From Stictocephala bisonia (lineage: Eukaryota > Arthropoda > Insecta > Hemiptera > Membracidae): a stretch of DNA of 64,000 nt. Positions within the stretch are counted from its first letter, which is position 1. Every line of letters begins with the position of its first letter. Below are positions 49,625-61,412 of this stretch, piece by piece. Position numbers and translations under genes: made by a program. The notes beneath the pieces are model-generated. The model was not told the DNA's origin. It worked only from the letters and a program-made list of their open reading frames with translations, and made no database searches. The DNA lies in NCBI GenBank assembly GCA_035578905.1, contig JAQJVL010000125.1:62001-126000 (forward strand). The letters run 5' to 3'.

Positions 49625-49641
49625 TACTATTTATAATTACT

Positions 49642-51164
49642 GTATTGTCTATTGTATCATTTAGATTTAAGTTTATTAAGTACAAGTGTTCAGTTTCATT
49701 AATCAATTATCAATCCAATCGCTCAATTGGAATACTATTTCATTTAGATTATTTTGAATCGTTTCTTGACCTTAAACTAAATCAATAGGTTTTTTTTTTA
49801 ATTGGTAATTATTTTCATCTCTGATAACTATTTTAATAGTAAAACCATAAGATTGCTTTGGATAGTACAAGATCAAGTGAATTTGTTCGGAGTTGAAGTT
49901 GGCTGTTAGAGACTTGTCACGTGACGGAGGTGAAGGTAGTATCAAATGCATTGAGTGATGTTTATGTCTCTTACAGAATATTGTAGATTCAGTGTGCTAC
50001 ACATGATTGTCCTAAGAATATTGTACACTCTATGAGAACTAATTATGTAGTGTCCAGGTCATTTTTTTCCAGTTGTCTTCCGCTAGTTTAATGGAATTGG
50101 TTTTAGTTTTTTTCGAGTTGTTGGCTGAAAATAATTAAAAATTCACTTATTAACATCTAAGTTTAAAGCGTTTGTAAGTGTAAAATTCTAAATGATGGCA
50201 AAGTAAATGAAAACAAATATCTTTGCTTAAACCAACAATAAGCTGTCTTACAGTATTTCAGCAACTTCTGTTTACTTAAAAGGCCATTTGGTAATTTTCA
50301 TTCAAAGCGTTACATGAATTGTTTTCCATTAGTTCACGTTATTTGATTTTAGTGTAATTGTAAGATAACTGTAAGAATATTACATTATCATTGTGTTTCA
50401 CTCTTTCACGTACATGTTTCCAGCAACATGGCATGATTATACCATGTTATACGCAGGTCATTGGTTTGAAATTTGTATCACTAGTAGTGATTTAATATTT
50501 ACATTTTTGCCCTTGCGTCGTAGTAGGGCTAAAGATAAATTTCATAAACCATGTCTGCTATAAAATGATCTACCCAGTCCAGGATGTATTTTTCTAGCCT
50601 AGACTTATTCAAATTAGTATGGAAAAATCATTTATTTAAATTATGATATAGATATATGTGTAGGATCAAAGCTAAATGTTAATTAAGTACTGGCATTGAA
50701 ATCTGATTCTTTTATATCATGCATATATTAATATAAAATGTATTATTAAAGATATAAGTTTAATAAGTAATGTTTAAAACAAATCTCAATTATTTATGGG
50801 TACGTTCTAGGGTACACAGACTAGTTTATGGTATTTTACAGATTTTTTTGATGGTTCTATTTTGATAATTTTTACTTAGGTCAATTAGTAAATCCCTTTT
50901 CCCTTCCACTCTACAAAAAAAAATCAATAATTAATTTTTCGTGAATAAGTAAAAAGAAATTAGTGACAAACGAGTTTATTGCAGATTTAGGTAATTAGTT
51001 TAATTTTAAACTTTGTAGACGTGAAAGATATACAAAGTTATACATCTTTGAGTGTATTTATTATGTGAGAACAGACATGTAAATGTAATGGAAGAATTTC
51101 AAAGTAATGTCCACTCACATGATTCTAGACAAAAAAAAAATCAAATATCAATTCCCTATCATAA
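49642..51164. other. Intergenic, nothing recognised
   Basis: AT-rich. Short oligo(A) and oligo(T) runs only. Confidence 0.5.
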
Positions 51165-51455
51165 AATTCAATTAAAAAAATCTACATAAGGGCTAAATAT
51201 TTAAGTAAAATTCCAAAAGGCATCACAAATATTGAAAGAAATATAAAGTTTAAATTAAAATTAAGAATTCCTTACAGAAAAAGCCTTACATTCACTGGAT
51301 GATCTATAAAGAAACAGCCTCAATAACAACAATAATTATGTATTTATGATTCAATAGTTTGGTCTAATATTTAGTTTTATACTTAGCTGTAACTGACACT
51401 ATTGGCTGTATAGATTTGTAGGTTATGTCAATAAAAATGATTTTGAATTTGAAAT
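51165..51455 (+). mobile_element. Probable LINE 3' end (reverse transcriptase C-terminus)
   Basis: The translation gives YLSKIPKGITNIERNIKFKL then KLRIPYRKSLTF, resembling the ...LP..I.....FK..LK..L....FYS... end of Jockey/CR1-type LINEs. Then come stops and a tail ending TATGTCAATAAAAATGATTT with an AATAAA-like signal. Short and decayed, so tentative. Confidence 0.4.
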
Positions 51456-52009
51456 ATACACGTGGTACGGCAAATAATTTAAAAATAAATTCTAGTACAT
51501 ATGAGTTCATTGTAAATTTGAATTGTATACATTGTACTGATTTTTAAGATTTTAATAAAAGGATTACCCTATCTCCTAAATGTGTTTAATTATTTGAAGA
51601 TCCTTCTTTGAACAAATATTTCGCTATTGAAAAGTAACTCAAGAAGATATATGAAGGAGTTAGGAAAAGAACAGGCTTAGTCCAATTAAAAAAAAATGTT
51701 TTGTTCTTTGATAATGTGTTTTAATATGGGGTGTATTTGTGTCTATCATTATTGAAAAAAATAGTCTCAGTCACTCAAGAAAAAAAAAAAACAAGGCAAA
51801 GAACAGGAATCAAGAATCTTTTCTTGTCGTACTAAAAAACAATGCATTGACAAAGTCAACAGAAATTAGATAAAACTAAGTAAGGCACTTATATAAGTAC
51901 ATGTCAGAAAAACATAAAACTGATAAGTAAATTTCTTTGCAAGTAGAACAGTATTTTACTAAATTTCAGGAAATGAAGCTTGTGGCTCCTCTTCTTTATG
52001 AAGGACTCT

Positions 52010-52440
52010 TTACACTAGTGGCGCAGTGCTGTAACCCAGCTACTTGGGGACAAAGTATTGACGAGATTGTAGGTGATAGGTTCTATGCTCAGTCCTCTTA
52101 ATACCGACACAGCGTCCACTCAATGGTTGCCATCGACGTGGATACTTCTCGAGAAGTCTGGGGTGTCCATGTTGGATGGTAGTCAAGGTTCAAGATGTTG
52201 TGTAGGGAAGAGAACTGAGTGTCAGTTAGCTGAAAAACAGACCAACACTACGTAGTCCGGATTCCACATAAAGCTGTAGGTCCCTTAGTTGCCCTGGCTA
52301 TTGGGCCATTAACAAATAGCTCTTTCTGAGCAATAGTTGATCTTAGTTAGTAACAATGACAACATTCGTTCATCACACTCATTCGCCCCTCATATTTGTC
52401 TATATCTTGATGATCGGCGTCTTAATAATGAATAATAACA
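52010..52440 (+). repeat. tRNA-derived SINE (family 1), third copy
   Basis: TACACTAGTGGCGCAGTGCT (A box TGGCGCAGTG), AGGTTCTATGCTCAGTCC (B-box-like), then the shared body (GAACTGAGTGTCAG, GGATTCCACATAAAGCTGTA) and 3' part matching 21350-21812 and 11092-11547. The three copies differ by roughly 10-15%, so they are of middling age. Confidence 0.75.
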
Positions 52441-52499
52441 CTAACAATTAAATTATTGAAATGATTTGTAAACATGTTGTCGTAGATTCTTGCAAAATT

Positions 52500-53580
52500 T
52501 ACAAGTAATCTAATTGAATTAGATTTTCAGGAAGCAGACAACTTAAAAACATACAAACATTGAATTTGGAGCTAAGAAATATTTGGGTAAAAGTGGAGGA
52601 TTGATAAGCTGCAGTTTCTTAAGAATGTCAATATTTTTTGGTAACGGCAGTAGAAAAGATACTTGAGAAGTGTCCTTTGAAATATCCTATGACTCAAGCT
52701 ATTTCTGGTTTGGATCCAGAATTTGAATATTCATAAACCTTCAGTTGCTAAAGCAAGAATAATCAAATGCTCAGAAATCCTTCATAATTCTTCTCAGATA
52801 GATGACGTAAAAGCAGAGATAGTTTTTTTTTTTTTTAAATAAACTTCACTCACCAGTTCACATGGGCCTACAGGCCTGTGCGTGTTTATTCAACGAGTGA
52901 AGTACCGACCGTTGGCTCAGTGGGGATTCGAACCTTAGACCTTGCCCTCCGCAGTCCAAAGCCTTATCCACTGAGCCACCACGTCTGCAATAGTCAAATC
53001 TCAGTTTGAAGCTAGACAAACCTAAATGAAGCTCAGACGAAAAATTACCTAAAAGTGATTTGGAAGTGGATTTTGATACAGAAGGAAAGAAAAGAGATCT
53101 TGATGAATTGCTCAAACTAATCTTTTAGTTAGAGCAAGATTTAGTTAGGGCGGGTGGGCTTTATTGCTCAAAGAAGAGAAGGAATTTACTTAGCTGTGGA
53201 AAGTTGTAAATATGATTTATAATTAAACGGAAATGCAACTGTAGAATCAGGATTTTCTATTAATAAGATTGCTTTTGTGGAAAACTTACAGGAGTCATCT
53301 TTAATTGCCCAGAGGAAAGTAATAGATAATCATAACATATGTTGGTTGCTTAGTAAATGTAAATTATTCTGACCCAGAGCTGATACCATCTTTAAAAGGA
53401 GCAAGAACATGATACAACTTGGCTTTAGAAAAAAAATTGGAGAGAACAAGAAAATTCAGACTCACTGAAGAGAACAAGAATTGTGGCTGAATTGAAAGAA
53501 CTAGAGAAGAAAAAAGATTAGTTAGTTAATCAAGAACTAGACGATAGAAACAGAAAGTTTGGAAACAAACATAAAAAAGA
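52500..53580 (+). pseudogene. Decayed transposon-like gene (VERGFS-type C-terminus)
   Basis: Broken frames read VEKILEKCPLKYPMTQAISG then LDPEF; later GNATVESGFSINKIAFVENL then QESSLIAQRKVIDNH, and a Lys/Glu-rich end. The phrase A.VERGFS.NK...ENL...SL.AQR is common in uncharacterised arthropod proteins of probable hAT-like transposon origin (compare the AERSFS motif of hAT dimerisation domains). The family link is from memory of such proteins. Stops throughout; a SINE is inserted at 52823-52988. Confidence 0.45.
52823..52988 (-). repeat. tRNA-derived SINE (family 2) with A-tail, best copy
   Basis: Read on the minus strand: ACGTGGTGGCTCAGTGGATA (A box), GGTTCGAATCCCCACTGAGC (perfect B box), a short body GTCGGTACTTCACTCGTTGA, CACGCACAGGCCTGTAGGCC, TGTGAACTGGTGA, then an A-run (T-run on top at 52823-52836). 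Partial relatives lie at 5688 and 34767. Confidence 0.85.
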
Positions 53581-54090
53581 TTAGAGTGGGGTAACAAATA
53601 TTACTTAAAAGTTTGAACTTTATTTTCACTTCAGCAAATATACTTTTTTTTAATTAAGTGTCTTTGTAGGGAATCTATACAGTTTTAGTAACAATGTTTC
53701 CTTTTATTTTTCAAGATTTGTTCATAGTTTCTAAAATCTGTAAAGTTACCTTTTCCTATTTCTATGCTATATTAATTACTCCTTGATTTGAATCTAATGC
53801 TACTAAAAAATAATAAAGGTTAATTCTATTGGAGGTAAGGGAATTGGCATGAGCACCTGCTAGTTTTTCAGTCAGAGTAAAAAATATTTTTAATTGCTTA
53901 TGTTTTGTTATAGTCAGAAGGATATAGAAGATGTAACTTTTAAATTAACCTTTTTACTAGTAACATGTCAATCAATATAAATCCAATTTGCTTTCAGGTA
54001 ATTTCTTTATTATTCTTTATATCTTGTAAATAAACTTTTTAATTTTTTAAATTTATATTTTCTAAAACAATGCATGCAGCTGCTCATTGG
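53581..54090. other. Intergenic, nothing recognised
   Basis: AT-rich; no coding similarity seen. Confidence 0.5.
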
Positions 54091-54098
54091 GGTGTAGG

Positions 54099-55917
54099 CA
54101 GGGCCGCCCAGAGCCAGGCCGGGCCCCGGGTATGAGACCCGACCGGGCCCCCCCCCAAACCTAGTTGAACGAAAATTCCCGAAAATCTGCTAACTCATAA
54201 ACTGGGATTTGCAATAGTAAACACTCATGTTATTGACACAGGAAGGAAGAACATTAAAACAGTTTTAACAATTAAATATAGCTTTTAATTATTTACAATA
54301 GAAATGTTAGTTACAACATAACTTTTCTTGCTTTCATATCCGCAAAGTTTTGGTTTACGTGGTCGAAATCAAGAGTTTTTGCAAGTTTTGACTCTATGCT
54401 TAACATTCCCAAATCAGATAATCGTTGTTGACCCATAGTAGATCTTAAACAATTTTAAATTCGGCTCAAAACACTAAATGATCTCTCGGCCTGAGCAACG
54501 GATACTGGTGGGCAACAGAATATGCGAAGAGCAATGCACACATTGGGGACACAACTTTCTGTGATCGTCTTCTCGCCCATTTCGTTATACTTCCATAAAA
54601 ATTGAAAATTTCATTGCTGTGAACCTCGTTTTCAGGTTGGCCACCAAAACATCAATTATTGTGTAAAAAACTTCTGTTTTGAAGCGTTCTTCCGGGGATA
54701 AAATCAACATTACATCTTCTGTAGCTGTTTCATCGTGAAAAGTCTTCCTCTTTCTTGCACGGGAAGTGGGGAGTTCCAGTTCGATACCATAAGCTTCAGT
54801 ACAACTCTCAGCAGCGCATACTCCACATAAGTTCAAACTGTGGCATCCACAGGGTGAGTACACAGCCAGGGAGTTTAATTTTAAAATATCAGCCTGAACA
54901 CCCTTATACTTGCCACTCATATTACTGCCATTATCGAATCCTTGTCCTCTACAGTCATCTAAGGATATGTCATATTTTTTAAGAACTTCTTTGATTAGAT
55001 TTGCGATTTCTTCTCCAGTTTTTTCATTGCAGTCGGAAAACTCCAAAAATCGTTCATGGAATTCATATTCTTTTACGTCTTCTTTGAAAATAACGTATCT
55101 AAATACAAAAGAGGTCTGTTCTACATGACTTGAGTCTGGTGTAGCGTCAACCATAATAGAATAGTATTTAGATCGCTTGAGTTCGCCCACAATAACTTTC
55201 GTTACATAATCAAGCACAACTTGCTATGAATTCGTTTTGAGTTCTCCAAGACAAATAATGCACTTGCATTCTCTTATACGATTCTTGAGATTGCTTAACC
55301 TGATCTAGATGCTTCGCTAAAATAGAGTCATAATGACCTAAAAGTTCTAGCACACCTAAAAAATTGCCGTTGTTTGCATGACCCACCTTTTGAGTTTCCC
55401 CTCTAAAAGAGAGACCTCGCTCACTTAAAAATAAAGTTACGTGAAGGAGTCTGTGTAAGATCTGTTTCCAGGTAGTGATTTCATTCTGCAATTGTTTTTC
55501 AATGCTACCAAATATAGTACCTCCTTTGTTAAGATTTAATTCCAGATCTTTCCATTTTAAGTAACATTCTTTATGGCTAAGGCTGTTTTGGTGCTCAGGA
55601 ATCTTTTCTTTCTTCTCAGCGAGCTCCCGATCAGGTGGCGCGCCCGCTCCCGCTCCCACGCGCAATGTATTCCCGATATATTTTTATTAATTTTGTAACT
55701 TATGCAAAGAAATAATTTCTTGCATATAGCCTTTTCCAAATGCATAATATTCCTTACAATAATTTCATAATTAAAACCGCAAGTAAATTCAATCTGTTGT
55801 AAAATATTTTAATAAAGGATTTTTGGAATTTCCTAAAAAAAAAAATCGCGGCCGGGCCCGGGCCCCCTTGGGCCACGGGCCCCGGGGATTTTGCCCCCCC
55901 CCCTCTGGTCGGGCCTG
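54099..55917 (-). mobile_element. hAT transposon, internally deleted, perfect 8-bp target duplication
   Basis: The ends CAGGGCCGCCCAGAG (left) and inverted CAGGCCCGACCAGAG (right) match at 13 of 15 positions and are followed by very G/C-rich tracts. A perfect 8-bp direct repeat GGTGTAGG flanks it (54091-54098 and 55918-55925), the hAT hallmark. It carries a broken transposase on the minus strand. Confidence 0.93.
54330..55665 (-). pseudogene. hAT transposase (ZMYM/DUF4371 type), frameshifted and deleted
   Basis: The 55665-55210 frame (151 codons) has SHKECYLKWKDLELNL and LFLSERGLSFRGETQKVGHA, NNGNFLGVLELLGHYD, the DUF4371-type region. The 55217-54585 frame (210 codons) continues KYYSIMVDATPDSSHVEQTS (first Asp) and CRGQGFDNGSNMSGKYKGVQ (second Asp). 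A frameshift lies at the overlap near 55212. After LKTRFTAMKF the middle, with the third catalytic residue, is deleted. The dimerisation domain resumes at about 54525-54330 as PVSVAQAERSFSVLSRI, a stop, then LSDLGMLSIES. The N-terminal zinc finger is also missing. Confidence 0.88.
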
Positions 55918-55925
55918 GGTGTAGG

Positions 55926-57112
55926 GTGGCCAATTTCTAAAAACAATAATTTGATTCCATATCACAAATTATATTAAAACATTTGTTATGCTTCAGCTTT
56001 TTTGTAATTTTAATCCGAAATAGAGCACAGTTAATTCTCTAATTTAAAATAATCAATTTATAATGTTTAGTAAATATGATGATGGTGAGGGAAAATGAAC
56101 TACACTGGTCAGAGAATTTGAAAAAGATAATTTTGTAAGAACCCTGGTCTTGCAGATTGAAGTGAAAATGATATTCTCTGTCATTCTCCCTGATTTTTTA
56201 CTTTAAATCCTGTAATGTCAGAGTCGTCAACTAGTGTACCCTTTAATGTGATTATAAACTTTAAGTATAAAGAGTAAGTCCAAATAAGGGAATAATGACC
56301 TGTTGTACTAAAATATAGAATGTACGTACAGCTATTATTTACTCAGTGATGTAGAAGATATAGATTAAGTGCATGAAATTGTTAACTATCTTTGTGAGAA
56401 TAATGTTAGTTTGAGTGTGGTAAGAAGACAGAGTAAGCATGGTACAGCCATAAATGATTTCATGAAATGGCTTCACTATAGAAGGTATTTACTATAGAAG
56501 ATTCTCTCTTGAGGTTCTCATGAAAGAGGTGTGCTTTGTCAGAGGCAAAAGGTTGAGTCACTCAAGGAGCGAGGATTGTGCACATCAAAGGTATTTTAAT
56601 GAATTATGTTGATGAACAGCCAAAGATAATTATTTGTGGGAACAAACAATTCAGTCATGGCTAAAATGGGGTTAAAGAAAACATTCTACTCTGCATAGCA
56701 TAGCTGATTACTTAAGTGTGGTTAAACAGAATTTTCCACTGGGTTCATACCATAGACAAGCCTTTCCAAAGGTTTTGGCTGGAATGGTAGACATACGACG
56801 AAGAGAAAGAACGTGTTTTTTGTTTATTTCTTCCATCAAATATACTTCAAATAATTAAGTTTATTGGAACCAACCATTTGTGTCGAGATTGGTGATGTGC
56901 CAGGTTACAGTCATTCTTTCTTCTTACCACCTCCGGTATCGGCAAACAACGCAATCAAGCTGCGCCTACTTTGCAAAAAATAGAACACATGCTGATATGG
57001 AATCAATAAATAAGAGATTTTAAAAAATGTCTGTTCTTTTGTCAAAGATCTTAATTTTGAACTACTGGCAGTTATATAGATTCAGTTGACTCCATTTATC
57101 TTCTGACTGTTT
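55926..57112. other. Intergenic, nothing firmly recognised
   Basis: May contain decayed LINE sequence, but no reading frame could be matched. AT-rich. Confidence 0.4.
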
Positions 57113-57143
57113 TACTATTGGTGACTATTCAATTTTGTGTAGC

Positions 57144-57524
57144 TATTCAAGGACAAGATCGCAGTTACAGCCGAGCTTTGTTGAGCTGTGACTGGGCCAA
57201 GGTGAGGGCTGTTAGGGTGCTGCTGACCGGACATAATCTCCTTCATAGACATATGAAGATTATGGGCCTAACAGAAGACTCCATATGTAGGCTCTGTGAG
57301 GAGGATGAGGAGAGCTCCGCTCCATACACATCTTGTGTCATTGTGGAGCTCTTTCATCTCTGGGTACTGCTTTTCTGGAACCAGAGGATATCAGAAGGGC
57401 TACACTCGGGGAGACCCTGTCCTTCTTAAGGGGGACTGGTCTCTTATGACACTGTTGCTAGGCTCGGGGCACAAAGGGACACAGGTGGGCTTGGTGATAA
57501 GACCACAACCTGATGTATTTAATC
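57144..57524 (+). mobile_element. LINE C-terminal fragment flanked by long direct repeats
   Basis: The translation reads VRVLLTGHNLLHRHMKIMGL, then TEDSICRLCEEDEES followed by a broken HLL..., the Cys-rich tail of I/R1/Loa-type LINEs with RNase H (…LTGHxxLxxHLxxMGL…CRxC…E…ETxxHxLC). It is flanked by a 31-bp imperfect direct repeat (57113-57143 and 57525-57555, three mismatches; core TATTCAATTTTGT), probably an old target duplication. Confidence 0.7.
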
Positions 57525-57555
57525 TACTATGGGTGATTATTCAATTTTGTTTAGC

Positions 57556-59559
57556 GATGTCAGATCAACGCGGTAGAGGGGAATCCTTGATTAAAGAAAA
57601 AAATTAATCTTCACATCTCTATTTAAAAGATAAATGCTTTGCCATTTTAATGCAACTCCTCCCTTATTTCTTGGCCAATTTAAGCATTTGAGGTGTCAAA
57701 AATGTTTCCCTACTTGTATTATTTACAATATTTCAGCTTGAAAGATACAGGAAGTCCTCAAATTATGTTTTTCAGTTTTAAGAATAAAATGAGGGAGAGA
57801 TTTAATACAAAAATGTTAACATCTGTTACAATGGAGACAATGCTGTTTATAATATTCAAGAGATATAGATTGTAAAAGAAAAAATTTGTTTGTATGAAGG
57901 GGAAGTTTTGTTTGATATAACAGAAAAGTGCATGGCTTTGTCATTTATCATTTTATTAACAGTGAACAATACTCTAACGAATTAAATAAAAAATATCAGA
58001 ATTGACTATGGTTTAAACGTTAAAAACTTTAGTAAATGTTACATACTATGAAATAATCACAAGATTGTGCCCCAATCAATTGTATTGTGTAATTAGAGTA
58101 GACAAAAGCTGTCTTATTTATATAAGAAAAGATACTTTATATAAGAATGCATTTAGGGCTACTTTACATGCTGTTACAATCTTTAGTCTTGGACTATTGT
58201 TCTATCTCTACATTAGATGCCATTTCCCAATAATGAAGATGATTGTGGTTTAGCAATTGTATTTCTTCATTCTGTTGATACAGCGGCCACATCCTCGAAT
58301 TGAGTATGTATAGTTTGCAAGTACAATAATAATAAAACAATAAGTTGACGTAGTACAATAATGCTAACAAATAAAATAAACTAACATTATTTTTAGGAAT
58401 AATTTAAATGGAACATCGTGGGATAATGTAAATTCATGAAGAGCAGATGTATTTAGATAAAAAGTTAAAGATTGTCTTATTTTACCAGGAGAAGTTAGGG
58501 TTAAGGAGCCCTCTCTAACACTTAACCTGGGGACCAACGGCTTTATGTGACAGAGTGATTTAAGGTCATGAGGTGATGAGTAGAGAGACATCCATAGCGC
58601 ACTTCTTTTTGTTAGCGGTTATATAATGTAATTATTTAAAATGGTCTTATAATATAGTGCAAACAAACTAAAACAATGCAAAGTGGTCACAGTAATACGC
58701 AAATACTCAAAATTGTAATTATAAAATTCACTTTTGACATTTATAATTAATTAATGAATGTGATGATTAAATCACTAGACAGTATGATTCAATATACAGA
58801 GCAAGTACACCATATGGTACTTGCTCTGTCTGTTTGCATGGTACAGTAGCAAACATTGTAACTAACATCTACAAGTATTAACAAGGAGTATACAACCAAG
58901 ACATATTGATATGACCAATAATTTAAAATTGTTTATTGACTTTTTTTATCTTTTTTTGAGGGGTAATTTTGGTGCCATTGACCATCAAGTCGAGACCAAC
59001 ATGGAGATGTCTTGGTCCCATTTCTTGCTTGAACAGCATTTCAAACTGCCCAACGTCGGCATGATCATTGTATTTACGATCTAGAACAACTGAAAAGTCA
59101 CATGTTGATGAAATAGTTACGAAAAGATTACATAATTTCTAGACTGCTCATTTCAATAACCATGGGGTGGTTTGATTATTCCAGAAATATTAAACCAATT
59201 TAAAAAAAATTAAGATATTATTTTGTTCTGTACTTTAATGGCTGATAGATTTATAAACCTCACACACACAGGTACTTTGTCTTTGTGAGGAATATATTCA
59301 ATTACAATGGCAGTACTTAATTTTACTGTTACATATCACTGTATTTAAATTCCGTTGACTAAATTTAGAAAATTTGAAATTAAATTACACAAATCTAGAA
59401 TGATCCTGATTCAAACAATATAAGCATTTGATTTTTTAGCATTTTAATTGTAAAATGTTAAGATATTTTATAGATTAATAAATCTTTTTAAAAGAGTACC
59501 TAAAACGCGATCTATAATAGTAAAATAAAAAAAATTAATAATGCAGTATTTATCTACAG
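57556..59559. other. Intergenic; a short palindrome, otherwise nothing
   Basis: AT-rich with small unconvincing open frames. At 58797-58828 a hairpin has 12-bp perfect arms (CAGAGCAAGTAC / GTACTTGCTCTG) around ACCATATG. No element ends seen around it. Confidence 0.45.
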
Positions 59560-61271
59560 ATGGATGCTATGGGGCAGAGTAATCCAGAAAAGCTTACTTG
59601 GAGCTATTAAGGTAAGAACTCAACGAACACAGGGGAAGGTATTTTCATCACTTCTTTGGAACCTCATGGACAGTCTTTTAAAAAAAAGCTTCAACCAAAG
59701 CCTATACATTCAGAAATATACTGATAACCTGGCATTTCTTTTACAGGGTAATTTCTCAGACCATGGCAGAGCTAATGAACAACATCCAGACTTCACTGGT
59801 GTCTTCAGGAGAAACTCAACACCTAAATCTCAGTGATGGTAAACTTTTTCTTTCCAAGAAAGTCAAGTTTTTGAGAATGAATTTGGACCAACGGCCGTCT
59901 TGGAATGCTCATATAAATTATGCACTCAACTGAGCGAGATGATCGCTTATGATATCTTGTCACATTGTTGGCCCATCATGGGACCTCCGTTGGCACATAT
60001 GCAACAGGCTATGTATAGCAGTTTTAAGAACCGCAATAGCATATTGCACACTTCTATGGTGGCTCAAGGCAAGACAGAAGGTTGCAGTGAAGACGTTCAC
60101 AAGTCTTAAAAGCCTTGCTTTTTATTACCACCACAGTGACCTTTAAAGTGACCCTACTAAAGCTCTTGAAATAATGCTCAGGTTACCACCGCCTCTTAAG
60201 GTCTTTCTCAAGATGGAGTAAAAATTGGCAGCATACTCTTTCAACATAACTAACACCTGGACCAGCTATCCTAAACCAACTGGATCGTAAAGCTGGACAT
60301 AAACTAACTATCAACTGGGCACAATCTTATCAAGGTACTACCATATTGGTTAGTCATGGATATAAAAAATATTTATACCCAGATATGAAACGGGTCCTCA
60401 TGTCAACAAAATATTTTTCAGTGTTCTTTCTCAGTCATCCTTGGCTCAAGGGATGGCTGCATCAAGATAAAAGTGATGGACAAAACGTAGAATCAGATAG
60501 TCCTAGTACATAGATTATATCCTCTCTGATAGGATATAAAACTGAACTTGGCTTCTAATGTGAAGGTTTTAAGATCTACATAAGAAGCTGTGGCTCTTCT
60601 GTTCTATTTTCAAGCAAAGACTTCTCTGTATTCCTCATCTGTGCAATTATGGAAATTGGAAAATTTTTGTCAGCATATTCTCATCTCTTCTGACCCAAAA
60701 GCAGCTTTCAAGGCCCTGAACTTTGTGGGAGTTTTGTTGCAGCTTGTCTAGTGGTGCATTCAGTTTTCCCTAACATTATCAGCAGTTAATGTTAACCTGT
60801 GTTAGGTTCCATGATCACTAAGAAATCAAGCAAAAAGAAGCAGATTCTCTGGCCAAAGGAATCGGAGAATCACGTTTCAAGTCCAGAATCAGCATATGGA
60901 GTTACCATTCCTTGGATAGGCATATAATAACAAAATAGGAAGACATGGAAAACTACTGGTCAAATGCTTGCCAAAACTGTTCTCAAAGGCTCATGCAAAG
61001 CCTTGACTGAATTCCTGTTAAGTCTGAGCAGGGGCTATTTAGGGCTGTCAGAGGTAGTTATTACTGAACATGGCATCTTCAAAAAATACTTAAAAAGTGA
61101 GTCCACACTGGAAGCCCACTATATCACCTATGCAGCAATTTTAAGATACTGTGAGCTATATAGTCCTGACACATGTGAGGCTCTAGAGTGATGCAGGCAA
61201 TAGCTCTTAGAGGACTCATATGCAGGCACATCGTAAGCAAGATCCTGTATGTTGGCAAGGATACAGGAATC
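59560..61271 (+). mobile_element. LINE with RNase H (I/R1/Loa-like), decayed, split by a Penelope element
   Basis: The translation, across many frame breaks, reads FSSLLWNLMDSLLKK, then YIQKYTDNLAFLLQGNFSD; the YADD catalytic box has become YTDN. Later it gives VKFLRMNLDQRPSWNAHINY, a WWLKARQKVAVKTFTSLKSL segment, RNase H-like traces (VFQAEVF region about 60590-60640, ADSLAKG about 60845-60865) and a tail GIFKKYLKSESTLEAHYITY. Its 3' part resumes at 62963-63115 after the inserted Penelope element. Inactive. Confidence 0.7.
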
Positions 61272-61357
61272 TTTATTAAATAAATTCATCTTTGCCCAAG
61301 GATCGTGCTTTGACTATTTTATTTATTAAATACGTTCGTCTAGCGATCCTTCATTGG

Positions 61358-61412
61358 TCATTTAACCGACCGGTTTCGCTACTATTGTAGCATCCTCAGG
61401 GGGAGTTGAAAT
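61358..61412 (-). ncRNA. Hammerhead ribozyme motif in the Penelope element
   Basis: On the minus strand: core CTGAGGA (61399-61393), stem II GCTAC-AATA-GTAGC, core GAAA, a minimal stem III ACCGGT with no loop, and cleavage-site TC ending at 61368. Flanking CC/GG, and farther out ATTT/AAAT, can form stem I with an internal loop. All conserved core bases (CUGANGA, GAAA, UH) are present. Hammerheads with very short stem III are known from Penelope-like elements. The self-complementary ACCGGT suggests activity as a dimer. Cleavage has not been shown here. Confidence 0.7.

Noticed and set aside
54755..55128. Two + strand frames of 72-75 codons
   Set aside because: Antisense shadows of the hAT transposase.
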